Shown: positions 56,301-63,729 of the stretch, piece by piece
Layout of the letters: each line of letters opens with the position of its first letter
How positions within the stretch are numbered: the stretch's first letter is position 1
Source of the DNA: Tahibacter soli
Lineage (GTDB): Bacteria > Pseudomonadota > Gammaproteobacteria > Xanthomonadales > Rhodanobacteraceae
Direction of reading: 5' to 3'
Assembly: GCF_025717065.2 (NCBI RefSeq)
Contig: NZ_JAOVZO020000015.1
Span: 62,001-126,000 of the forward strand
DNA: 64,000 nt
Notes under the pieces: generated by a model
Told to the model about the DNA's origin: nothing
The model's input: only the letters and a program-made list of their open reading frames with translations
The model's database searches: none
Translations under genes and position numbers: made by a program

Positions 56301-59300
56301 GTGCTGCGCTCGTCGCATTCGTCGTTCCGCCTCGACGGCCCGGAAGCGGCGATCACGATCGCCTCGCAGGACGCGCGCGAGCTGTACGTGTTCGACCGCA
56401 ACGGACGGCACCTGCAGACGCGCGACGCGATCACCGGCGCCGTGCGCTACGCGTTCCGCTACGACCCCGCGGGCCGGCTCGTCGAGATCGAGGACGGCGA
56501 CGGCAACGTGACGCGCATCGTGCGCAACGCGGCCGGCGTCGCGACCGCGATCGTCGGCCCGTACGGCACCGCGACGACGCTCACGATCAACGCGGCGGGT
56601 TATCTCGAAGCGATCGATCCGCCGCTGGTGGATCCGTGGCGCATGACCTACAAGCCCGGCTACGCGGGGCTGCTGCAGACGTTCACCGATCCGCGCGGCT
56701 ACGCGAGCGCGTTCGAATGGACGCTGCTCGGACGGCTTTCGAAGGACACCGACGCCGAAGGCGGCTACCAGGAACTCGTCAGCTACGCGTGGGATTCGCA
56801 GCGCGCGCGGGAAAGCAGCTACGAGAGCGCGCTCGGGCGCAAGGGCGTGAGTTATCGGCGTCGCGCGCCGGGCGGCGACGCGTATCGCACGTCGGCGCGC
56901 AGCGACGGCCTCGAACGCCATCTGTTGAGCGCGCGCAACGCCTCGCAGGCGGTCTACGACCTGCGCACGGGCATGTTCGCGAACACGCGGTTCAACGCCG
57001 ATCCGCGCTACGGTTTCCAGGCGCCGGTCGCCGGCGAAACCGGGGTTGCCTGGGGGACGTCGGTCGGCGTCGAGCGCCGCTCGCGCTACGTGCAGACCGG
57101 CGGCGACGGCACGTACGACGTGACCGAAACGCGCGAGATCGACACGCGCGTCTTCGCGCGCGCCTACACCGCGGCCGACCGCACCTGGACCTTCACGACG
57201 CCGATGGGACGCGAGATGCGCATCGTCGTCGACGCGCAGTCGCGGCCGTTGCGGCGCGAGATCGCGGGCGTGGCGCCGGTCGAATACGCGTACGACGGGC
57301 GCGGACGCCTCACCGGCGTCGCGCAGGGGCAGGGCGCGCTGCGTCGGAAATGGAGCTACACGTACGACGCGAACGGCTATCTCGCGTCGGTCGAAGATCC
57401 GCTCGAGCGCGTCGTCGAATTCGAGAGCGACGCGATCGGGCGCCGTCGCGTGCAGCGCCTGCCGGGCGCGCGCGCCATCGCGCTCGACTACGACGCGAAC
57501 GGCAATCTCACCGGCGTGCAGCCGCCGGGTCGTCCGGTTCACGGGTTTACTTATAACAAAGTGAACACGATGACCGCGTACCGGCCGCCGGCGATCGCCG
57601 GCGGCGCGGTCGACCGCACGTACACGCCGAACCTCGACCGGCAGCTCGCGGGCATCGCCGATCCGGACGGCCGGACGATCGGCGTCGGCTACATCGCGAG
57701 CCGCACGCAGCCGCAGACGCTGACGCTGCCCGGCGCGGCGCGCACGTTCGGCTATACGTTCAACGGCCTCGCCGCGACGATCGACTCGACGAGCGAGCCG
57801 TCGCTGGCGTTCGAGTGGGACGGCCCGTTCTACGCGGGCTACACGACGTCGGGCGCGATCGCCGGCCGCGTGCAGCTCCTGCGCGGCGCCGTCGCGAGCG
57901 CGCCGGGGCAGTTCTGGTTGAACGGTATCCGCACGACGGCGGGCGGCGACGTGCACGACGTGTCGTACGACTACGATCGCGACGGGCTCATGCTGGGCGC
58001 GACGTTCGACGCCGGCACGCCGGTCGCGCTGTCGCTCGCGCGCGATCCGGCCAACGGCCTGTTGCGCGGCACGCAGATCGGCCTCGTCGCCGACACGCGC
58101 GGCTACGACACGTTCGGCGAACTCGACGACTATGCCGCGACTTTCGACGGCGACCCGCTGCTGCACGCCGCGTACACGTTCGACAAGCTCGGCCGCGTCG
58201 TCGCGCGCACCGAGACCATCGCCGGCGCGACGCACGTCACCGCGTACACGTACGACGTCGCGAGCCGCCTCGACACCGTCACCGTCGACGGCGTGCTGCA
58301 GGCCGACTACGACTACGACGCCAATTCGAACCGCCGCACGGCGACGACGCCCGCGGGCGCGACGAACGCGACGTTCGACGACCAGGACCGCCTCGCGACC
58401 TGGGGTGCGCAGACGTTCGAGTACAACCGCAGCGGCCAGCTCGCGGCGCGGCGCGACGGCGACGACGTCACGCGCTACGACTACGACGCGCTCGGCAACC
58501 TGCGGCACGTCGACCTGCCCGACGGCACCGACGTCGACTACGTGATCGACGGCCTGAACCGGCGCGTCGGACGCAAGGTCGACGGCGCGCTCGTGCAGGG
58601 CTTCCTCTACGTCAACCAGCTCAAGCCCGCGGCGGAACTCGACGGGGCCGGAAACATCGTCGCGAGCTTCGTCTACGCCGACCGCCAGTACGCGCCGAGC
58701 TTCATGGTCAAGGCCGGCCGCGCGTACCGCATCGTCGCCGATCGTCTCGGCAGCCCGCGCCTCGTCGTCGACGTCGAGACCGGCGCGATCGCGCAGCGCA
58801 TGGACTACGATGCGTGGGGCAACGTCACGCTCGACACGAACCCGGGCTTCCAGCCGTTCGGCTTCGCCGGCGGTCTGTACGACCGGGCAACGAAGCTCAC
58901 GCGCTTCGGCGCGCGCGACTACGACGCGACAACGGGCCGCTGGACCGCGAAGGACCCGGTCGGCTTCGGCGGCGGGCAGGTGAACCTGTACGCCTACGCC
59001 GGCAACGATCCGGTGAACCTCTTCGATCCCGGCGGTTACCGCCTGTCGTGGAACCAGGTCGCGAACATCGTGTTCAACGAGACGCGTTCGCTCGACGGCC
59101 CCGGCATCGACCAGGCGCGCAAGGACGTCGCGCACGCCGTCATCAACGGCGACGAGCAGTTCGGCAACGCGCGCCCGCAGACCTCGACGACGCGCGCACG
59201 CGTGCCGCGCGAGGAGCGCGACGTGTACGAACAGTGCAAGAGCGCGACCATCGACGCGTTCATCGACGAGTACATGGGCATCGACCCGACGAACGATGCG

Positions 59301-59441
59301 ACGCATTTCAACATGCGCCGCAACGACAGCCGCAAGCCGTTCCAGGGGCACGAGATCGAGACGCAGAACGGCCCGTTCGAAAACAGCTACCCGACGCCCG
59401 ATCTGCCGGGCACCGGCATCTACCTCAACACGTACCGCTAG
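53325..59441 (+). CDS. Large exported Rhs/YD-repeat protein with C-terminal putative effector domain
   Basis: 2038 residues. A signal sequence (residues about 12-32) leads to the tag DPIFADGFEP, a carboxypeptidase-regulatory-like domain with GVLVRVLDRPELGYTYTR (about 130-175), and a Pro/Asp hinge (about 412-475, DPPQPPEPPDDPPYPDDPP). The Rhs shell includes NHL-like repeats (about 850-960) and many YD repeats (about 1040-1840). The Rhs core ends GLYDRATKLTRFGARDYD, WTAKDPVGFGGG and YAYAGNDPVNLFDPGGY (about 1850-1906). The last 130 residues are a distinct domain: NQVANIVFNETRSLDGPG, VAHAVING and THFNMRRNDS, with some likeness to cell-wall hydrolases of the SleB type. The hypervariable tail following the core is the usual toxin position. 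The next gene is a likely immunity protein. Confidence 0.88.
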   Translation: MERYSRRSRLLPACVSVGFFLALCLSFGVVGARGGPADDPIFADGFEPRPPCLPGVPDADGDNLIDLACATPFVPPDPAAVATPIDPTVATDFHEATRFLYAGPEPVQRGVAPDAIRSWRAAVLRGRVLDGDGAPLPGVLVRVLDRPELGYTYTRADGMYDLAVNGGGELTVDLRKQGYLRAQRAERAPWKDWRVMPDTRMVALDDAVTTIGLTPTSDVQVHRANLVADADGARRATVIFPAGVTGELVAADGTRRPLSTIRFRATEYTVGPEGPQRMPASLPASAGYTYAVELGADEAVAQDARSVEFDRPIVLYFENYLNFSTGSRIPLGYYDFRRGSWLPAPNGRVVRIVGNVGALALLDIDGSGTPADDAALTALGVTAGERAKLAQIYPVGQVLWRSAMTHLTPWDCNYPYGPDPNPDPPQPPEPPDDPPYPDDPPTDPTDPGPPTDPDGDDDPAETDEAEDTDESDCETGSVIDCTNARLGESVPIPGTPVLLTYRSDRVPGGTPESFSVRMRLSGAAVPRQVRSIESEICVGGQCFRESEAPAPNRFRNFAWNGLDAYGRQWQGSAAMTARIGYAYGLVYQATSDAFEASWAGLSGVAAIERGTGTATLWSRYAGQTTITQPGRSVGAWSAAGLGLGGWSISLHHVFDPQTRTLYYGDGTRRRIGMVGDGGATIVEPFSSRVSANHDPFALDADGTAFQLETFPRRDAPNGSIGRQLVYAHPPGSDTSIELAQSCPPDDDNHMRCAPGSTPVWRTVHRLVADDRSRVILIADTGVFRVNGGGAIEALLPAELAGRDCTIDRLAAWFERRLYFACVDSAEKTRLFTLWPDGQVTLLAGGGSDAGADVAASAAQFERFGALAIGPDGTLFATEPGANRIRRIGTDGRVTIAAGNGTAGFTPDGATAAGAAIGDVMAIAVSHEGTLLFAESPRIREIAKNGQLRTVVGGGDGYPSRETQSLGRALSVQARSIESLPDGSIVFDDWAGGVLRSSHSSFRLDGPEAAITIASQDARELYVFDRNGRHLQTRDAITGAVRYAFRYDPAGRLVEIEDGDGNVTRIVRNAAGVATAIVGPYGTATTLTINAAGYLEAIDPPLVDPWRMTYKPGYAGLLQTFTDPRGYASAFEWTLLGRLSKDTDAEGGYQELVSYAWDSQRARESSYESALGRKGVSYRRRAPGGDAYRTSARSDGLERHLLSARNASQAVYDLRTGMFANTRFNADPRYGFQAPVAGETGVAWGTSVGVERRSRYVQTGGDGTYDVTETREIDTRVFARAYTAADRTWTFTTPMGREMRIVVDAQSRPLRREIAGVAPVEYAYDGRGRLTGVAQGQGALRRKWSYTYDANGYLASVEDPLERVVEFESDAIGRRRVQRLPGARAIALDYDANGNLTGVQPPGRPVHGFTYNKVNTMTAYRPPAIAGGAVDRTYTPNLDRQLAGIADPDGRTIGVGYIASRTQPQTLTLPGAARTFGYTFNGLAATIDSTSEPSLAFEWDGPFYAGYTTSGAIAGRVQLLRGAVASAPGQFWLNGIRTTAGGDVHDVSYDYDRDGLMLGATFDAGTPVALSLARDPANGLLRGTQIGLVADTRGYDTFGELDDYAATFDGDPLLHAAYTFDKLGRVVARTETIAGATHVTAYTYDVASRLDTVTVDGVLQADYDYDANSNRRTATTPAGATNATFDDQDRLATWGAQTFEYNRSGQLAARRDGDDVTRYDYDALGNLRHVDLPDGTDVDYVIDGLNRRVGRKVDGALVQGFLYVNQLKPAAELDGAGNIVASFVYADRQYAPSFMVKAGRAYRIVADRLGSPRLVVDVETGAIAQRMDYDAWGNVTLDTNPGFQPFGFAGGLYDRATKLTRFGARDYDATTGRWTAKDPVGFGGGQVNLYAYAGNDPVNLFDPGGYRLSWNQVANIVFNETRSLDGPGIDQARKDVAHAVINGDEQFGNARPQTSTTRARVPREERDVYEQCKSATIDAFIDEYMGIDPTNDATHFNMRRNDSRKPFQGHEIETQNGPFENSYPTPDLPGTGIYLNTYR

Positions 59442-59449
59442 GAGGCCTC

Positions 59450-59821
59450 ATGCTCACCGCGTTCGCCATCGCCGCCTGGGCCGCTTCGGCCGACGAGACG
59501 CGGCTGTTCCGCGAAACCGTCGCCCGTCAGTCGCACGTGCTCGTCGCCCAATGCCGCGCGGCGGACCGGCGGCGCGCGCTCGTCTATCTCGCCGACGGCG
59601 GCGCGCTGTATGCCGAACTCGAGTCGGCGGACGCGGTCGCGCTGCTCGCCGACCTCGCGTTCGACGCGAACGGGCAGCGCAGCTTCGAGACGAACGGCGG
59701 CGTGGAAACGTATACGAAGGTCGGCGCGCGCATCGACGCGATGCTGCGTCTGCCGGCGCGCTTCGTGCGGCCGGCGCAGCTCGCGGACGCGCTGTCGGAA
59801 AAGATCGACGCCTGCCGGTGA
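59450..59821 (+). CDS. Candidate periplasmic immunity protein for the Rhs C-terminal domain
   Basis: 123 residues starting 8 bases after the Rhs stop with an AGGAGG Shine-Dalgarno sequence spaced 4 bases from the ATG. The N-terminus MLTAFAIAAWAASADE is a short cleavable signal, so the mature protein should sit in the periplasm. The rest is a small alpha/beta protein (SHVLVAQCRAADRRRALVYL, ETNGGVETYTKVGARIDAML) that I do not recognise. Its position directly behind an Rhs toxin-like tail and its export fit an immunity protein against a cell-wall-acting effector. This is inference from context. Confidence 0.62.
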   Translation: MLTAFAIAAWAASADETRLFRETVARQSHVLVAQCRAADRRRALVYLADGGALYAELESADAVALLADLAFDANGQRSFETNGGVETYTKVGARIDAMLRLPARFVRPAQLADALSEKIDACR

Positions 59822-59878
59822 ACCGGGCGCGCGGCGGTCGCGGCGCGACCGGCGCAAAGACCCCGTATCGACGACACA

Positions 59879-59908
59879 CACCGCCTGACGACAGGCGGTG
59901 CGCTTCTT
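59879..59908 (+). terminator. Terminator after the Rhs-immunity pair
   Basis: CACCGCCTG-ACGA-CAGGCGGTG, a perfect 9-bp stem with a 4-base loop, followed by CGCTTCTT. It lies 58 bases after the immunity stop and between convergent genes, so the KLPPA gene (minus) also runs into it, though without a U-tract in that direction. Confidence 0.78.
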
Positions 59909-59917
59909 GGCTTCGTT

Positions 59918-60322
59918 CTAGCGGCCGCGACCCCGAACCGGACCGCCGATCTTCGGCGGCACGAACTTCGGATTGATCTTCGGATTGACGATCTTCGGCG
60001 GCAGCTTGGCGAGCTTGGCCGGCGGGAGCTTGGCCAGTTTCGCCGGCGGCAGCTTCGCGAGTTTCGCCGGCGGCAGCTTCGCGAGCTTGGCGATCTTCGG
60101 CGGGAGCTTGGTCAGTTTCGGCAGCTTCGGGGGCAGCTTCGTCAGCTTCGCAAGCTTGGGCGGCAGTTTCGCGAGCTTCGCCGGCGGCAGCTTTGCCAGC
60201 TTCGCCGGCGGCAGCTTCGCGAGTTTGGCGGGTGGGAGTTTGGCGAGCTTCGCGGGCGGCAGTTTCGCGAGCTTCGCCGGCGGCAGCTTCGCGAGTTTCG
60301 GCAACTTCGGTCCTGCGGGCAT
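59918..60322 (-). CDS. Highly basic KLAKLPPA-repeat protein
   Basis: 134 residues, almost entirely repeats of the octapeptide KLAKLPPA with variants (KLPP, KLTKLPP, KIAKL). The tail is KIVNPKINPKFVPPKIGGPV then RGRGR. It contains no acidic residue and no cysteine. The gene is real by three signs: AAGGAGG lies 8 bases upstream of the ATG at 60322, a consensus promoter lies upstream (60413-60441), and codons vary between repeats. There is no signal peptide. Possible roles are nucleic-acid binding (as with AlgP-like or H1-like repeat proteins), a membrane-active peptide (the KLAK motif is amphipathic), or a substrate of lysine modification. I do not know its function. Confidence 0.72.
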   Translation of the reverse strand: MPAGPKLPKLAKLPPAKLAKLPPAKLAKLPPAKLAKLPPAKLAKLPPAKLAKLPPKLAKLTKLPPKLPKLTKLPPKIAKLAKLPPAKLAKLPPAKLAKLPPAKLAKLPPKIVNPKINPKFVPPKIGGPVRGRGR

Positions 60323-60412
60323 GTCGGTGGCCTCCTTGGTAGGTCCGTTGCGACGACGAACCGCGAGGCGAGATCGGTGCATTGCATAAGCGTCGCCCCA
60401 CGATCGACAATC

Positions 60413-60441
60413 ACTGTAGGCCCATCTATTTGGGGAGTCAA
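60413..60441 (-). promoter_or_regulatory. Sigma70 promoter of the KLPPA-repeat gene
   Basis: On the minus strand: TTGACT (60436-60441), a 17-base spacer, TACAGT (60413-60418). This is one of the best sigma70 matches in the window. Start of transcription is expected near 60406, giving a leader of about 84 bases before the ATG at 60322. The divergent operon begins at 60476. Confidence 0.75.
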
Positions 60442-60475
60442 CCGCATTGTGGACTTGTCAAGGGGCGGCTCGGCG

Positions 60476-61564
60476 ATGAGAACGAAGGCGAGGGAACGCG
60501 CGATCGGACGCGGCATGGGCTTCATCGTCGCGCTGGTCGAGACCGACGGCTGCCTCGACTACCTCGGTAGTGGTCTTTTGTACTTTTGCAGATCGCTGGC
60601 GACGACGTCGCCCGACCGGCACCTGCGCACGCAGGCGCGGCAGATCGGACGCGTCGCGTTCGCGCACTGGCAGTCGACGATGTGGGGCGACACGGCCGAC
60701 CCGGACGCCGCCTGGTGGGTGGCCGAACTCGTGCGCGGCTACGCGGCCGGCGAAGACCTCGGCGTGCGTTCGCCGTCGATGAAGCGCTGGCTCGCGTCGG
60801 CGGTCGTGCGCTTCGACGTCGACGACTTCCTGCTGTTCGACCCGCGCCGCGAAGCGCCGCCCGCGGGCTGCACCGACGAGTGCGACTGCGGCACGCGCAG
60901 CCCGCGCGGCCGCGGCGTCTGCGTCAATCGCGCGTGCCGAGCGCCGCTTACGCGCATGAGCCGCTACCGCCTGTGGTGCAACGCGTTCACCGGCGCCTAC
61001 TGCGCCGAGCGCTACGGCGTGCCGTTTCGCGCACGCTATCGCGACGTCGTGCGCTGGCTGCCGCAGATGCGGCCGTACCGCATCGACGGACGCAGTTCGA
61101 CCGCGACGTTCTACGACATCGCCTACACGATCACGCACCTCGTCTACACGTTGAACGACTACGGCCTGTACCGGCTGGAACCGGCGTGGCTGCCGTGGGA
61201 GTACGAATTCCTGCGCACGTACATCGACACCGCGATCGCCTGCGACGACCCCGACCTCGTCGGCGAGTTCCTCGACGCGCTGCGCGCGTTCGGGCAGCCG
61301 GAAGACGACGCGGCCGTCGCGCGCGGCTACGACTACGTGCTCGGCGCGCAGAACGCGGACGGCAGCTGGGGCGTCTGGGACGCCGACACGCTGTACACCG
61401 GCTTTCACGCGACGTGGGCCGCGATCGACGGCCTGCGCGAGTTCGCGTGGCAGGGCCCCGCGCTGTTCTGGCCCGACCTCAAACCGTCGCTCGAGCGCTG
61501 GGCGCGCATCGACTACGCGCCGTCGGCGAACGTGCCGACCGAGAAAACCCGGAGACGCCGTTGA
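60476..61564 (+). CDS. Cys-rich protein with a terpenoid-cyclase-toroid-like repeat
   Basis: 362 residues, no signal peptide. A central cysteine-rich stretch (CTDECDCGTRSPRGRGVCVN, then CRAPL, WCNAFTGAYC; about residues 138-178) could bind metal. Near residues 290-320, GAQNADGSWGVWDADTLYTG resembles the QW motif of squalene cyclase/prenyltransferase alpha-alpha toroids, as does FHATWAAIDGL. I do not recognise a catalytic Asp motif, so this may be a structural toroid rather than a cyclase. Its TGA overlaps the next gene's TTG start, so the two are coupled. The start at 60476 is the first family-neutral ATG with a GGGG-rich leader. It is divergent from the KLPPA gene. Confidence 0.65.
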   Translation: MRTKARERAIGRGMGFIVALVETDGCLDYLGSGLLYFCRSLATTSPDRHLRTQARQIGRVAFAHWQSTMWGDTADPDAAWWVAELVRGYAAGEDLGVRSPSMKRWLASAVVRFDVDDFLLFDPRREAPPAGCTDECDCGTRSPRGRGVCVNRACRAPLTRMSRYRLWCNAFTGAYCAERYGVPFRARYRDVVRWLPQMRPYRIDGRSSTATFYDIAYTITHLVYTLNDYGLYRLEPAWLPWEYEFLRTYIDTAIACDDPDLVGEFLDALRAFGQPEDDAAVARGYDYVLGAQNADGSWGVWDADTLYTGFHATWAAIDGLREFAWQGPALFWPDLKPSLERWARIDYAPSANVPTEKTRRRR

Positions 61565-63426
61565 GCGCGCGCGCGCCGCTGCGGTTTCGCGCCGACCGGC
61601 GCTATCCGGTGACGCTCGCGCGGCAGGACGACATCGCCGATACGCACGACGTCTGCTCGCACTGCGTGTCCGGCGCCTGCTGCACGACCGAGGGCGCGAT
61701 CGCGCTGACGCCGTTCGACGTGCTGCGGCTGGCGGCGTTCTTCGACGTGTCGCCGGGCAACTTTCTGGAAAAGTTCACGCAGGACCGCTTCGTCGATCCG
61801 GCCGGCGACGCGCGCTATACGACGTGGATCGAGGCGCAGGACTCGAGCATCGTCACGTTCCTGCGCCGCCGCTCGCTCGCCGCGGCGAGTCCCTGCGTGT
61901 TCCTCAAGTACGCGCACGACGCCGACGGCACGCCGCGGCGCGTCTGCAGCGTGCATCCGGCGCGGCCGCTCGCGTGCCGCGAGTACTACTACGACCACTG
62001 CCGCCGGCGCAGCACCGGCGAGACGGCGATCGTCCTCACCGACGGCTACGAGGCGATCCGCGACGGCGCGCTGACGCTCGATGCGGTCGACGCCGAACTC
62101 GCCGCGCTCGGCGCCGCGGCGCCGGACGACGGTTTCGCGACGCGCTGGCGGCGCGCGTTCTGGACCGAGATGCGCCGCGCGCTGCGCTGGGGCGACGCGA
62201 ACGCCGAAGGCGCGGCCGATCCGGAACTCGCGGCGCTGCAGGACCCGCTCGACGCGAAGCTCGACCGCGTGCTGTCGTCGCAGCATCTGCGCTTCGAGGA
62301 AAAATACGGCCCGGTGCCGCATAGCGAACAATTGCATACGTATAACGCGGGGCGTTCGTTCCGCGACGCCGACGATCGCGCCCGGCTGCTGCGCATCGTC
62401 GCCACGCCGCCGACGCGCGGGCTGTATCCGGTCGACGCCGACTACGACTATCACATCGGGCTGCGCGGGCTGCTGCCCGGCGCCGCGCTTCCGCAGCGCT
62501 TCGGCAGGGTCGAGGCCGCGAAGCCCGATGCGCAAACGCAGGCGATCGCGCGCGGCTGGACGTTCCTGCTCGGCCTTGCCAGCCTGTCGGAGCGCAACGA
62601 CGGACTGATGGAACTCGAACCGCGCGCGGAACTCGAGCGCGAACTCCTCGAGGCCATGCTGCGATTTCCGCGTGCGCCGCAGCGGCGCGTCGGCGTCGCG
62701 CTGCCGGCGCTCGCGCAGCGCTGGCTCGTGCGGGTCGTCGCGCTCGCGCTGGCGGAGGAGCACGCAAGTCTCGCCGCGCGCCGGCCGCGCGTCGACGACA
62801 TCGTCGCGCTCTGCGCACGCGCGCAGCGCTTCGACGTCGCGACCGCGCCGAAGGAGCTCGCCGGCGTCGTCGACGCCGTGCGCGCGTACGCGGCGGCGCG
62901 ATGGCCGCGCGGACGCATCGATGCCGAACTCGCGCTTTGGCGTGCGGGCCGGCGCGGGCCTGCGCGTCTGCAGCGGCTGACGGCGTTCGCATGGACCGCG
63001 TCGGCTCGCCGCTCAAGTGCGATCGCGACGGCGATCGTCGACGGCTTCGGCGGACGACCCTCGACGGCCGCGCGGCGGTTGTCGCTGCTCGACGCGTTCG
63101 TGCGCGCCGCGCCGCGACTCGCCGACGGCGTGCGGCTCCGGCTGGCGGCCATCGCGCGCGATGCGGCCGCGGTACTCGACGCGGCGGACGCCTGGCCGCC
63201 GGCGCTGCGGCGCGACCGGCCGGGCCTGTCGTTGCGGCTCGGTCTGCCGCTGCCGCGCGGCGCGCTCGCCGACGCGCTGGCGGAGCAGGCCGACGACGGC
63301 AGCTGGAACGCCGATCCGCCGCTCGCCGAACTGCCGGACTGGCAGGATCGCTACGTCCTGGCTATCGTGCAGGCCGGCGCAGCCGCGCTCGACATCCTGC
63401 AAGCCGTGGAGAACCGCGATGACTGA
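61561..63426 (+). CDS. YkgJ/CxxCxxCC cluster protein with long C-terminal extension, TTG start
   Basis: 621 residues. The N-terminal metal-cluster domain (about 25-150) has CSHCVSGACC near residue 32, then SPCVFLKYAH and RRVCSVHPARPLACREYY. This is the pattern of the zinc/iron-chelating YkgJ family, PF03692, which includes the flagellin lysine methylase FliB. The remainder is not recognised, but a toroid-like motif, AEQADDGSWNADPPLAE, recurs near the C-terminus, matching the DGSW motif of its operon partner. It starts at the TTG at 61561 in a TTGA overlap with GGAG 6 bases upstream. FliB-like lysine modification of the adjacent Lys-rich repeat protein is an attractive but unproven idea. There is no signal peptide. 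Confidence 0.68.
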   Translation: MSARAPLRFRADRRYPVTLARQDDIADTHDVCSHCVSGACCTTEGAIALTPFDVLRLAAFFDVSPGNFLEKFTQDRFVDPAGDARYTTWIEAQDSSIVTFLRRRSLAAASPCVFLKYAHDADGTPRRVCSVHPARPLACREYYYDHCRRRSTGETAIVLTDGYEAIRDGALTLDAVDAELAALGAAAPDDGFATRWRRAFWTEMRRALRWGDANAEGAADPELAALQDPLDAKLDRVLSSQHLRFEEKYGPVPHSEQLHTYNAGRSFRDADDRARLLRIVATPPTRGLYPVDADYDYHIGLRGLLPGAALPQRFGRVEAAKPDAQTQAIARGWTFLLGLASLSERNDGLMELEPRAELERELLEAMLRFPRAPQRRVGVALPALAQRWLVRVVALALAEEHASLAARRPRVDDIVALCARAQRFDVATAPKELAGVVDAVRAYAAARWPRGRIDAELALWRAGRRGPARLQRLTAFAWTASARRSSAIATAIVDGFGGRPSTAARRLSLLDAFVRAAPRLADGVRLRLAAIARDAAAVLDAADAWPPALRRDRPGLSLRLGLPLPRGALADALAEQADDGSWNADPPLAELPDWQDRYVLAIVQAGAAALDILQAVENRDD

Positions 63427-63709
63427 TCACACCGGGCAATATCCGATCCGCCACGAACCCGACGCGCGCCGTTTCGTCGTCGTCGTCGACGGGCACGAGT
63501 GCGAACTCGTCTATCGCCTCGCCGGCGGCGTGATGAAGATCGTGCACACGGGCGTGCCGTCGGCCGTCGGCGGACGCGGCATCGCGGGCGAGCTCGTGCG
63601 CGCCGCGTACGACGCCGCGCGCGCGCAGGGCTGGAAGGTGATTCCGGCGTGCAGCTATGCCGCGGTGTGGGTCGAGCGGCATCCGGAATACGCCGATCTG
63701 GCGGGTTGA
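63419..63709 (+). CDS. GNAT-like small acetyltransferase (PF14542 type)
   Basis: 96 residues. It overlaps the previous gene by 8 bases. The sequence YPIRHEPDARRFVVVVDGHE, VMKIVHTGVPSAVGGRGIAG and GWKVIPACSYAAVWVERHPE matches the short Yjdj/GNAT_like family, where the VGGRGIAGELV segment binds the pyrophosphate of acetyl-CoA and the cysteine is conserved. Substrate is unknown. It is probably co-transcribed with the two upstream genes. Confidence 0.88.
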   Translation: MTDHTGQYPIRHEPDARRFVVVVDGHECELVYRLAGGVMKIVHTGVPSAVGGRGIAGELVRAAYDAARAQGWKVIPACSYAAVWVERHPEYADLAG

Positions 63710-63729
63710 ACGAAACCCGGAGGTGCGAG

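Noticed and set aside
60476-61564. Calling the toroid-like protein a squalene cyclase
   Set aside because: Only one or two QW-like motifs are visible, with no DxDD or DCTAE-type catalytic motif and only half the usual length.
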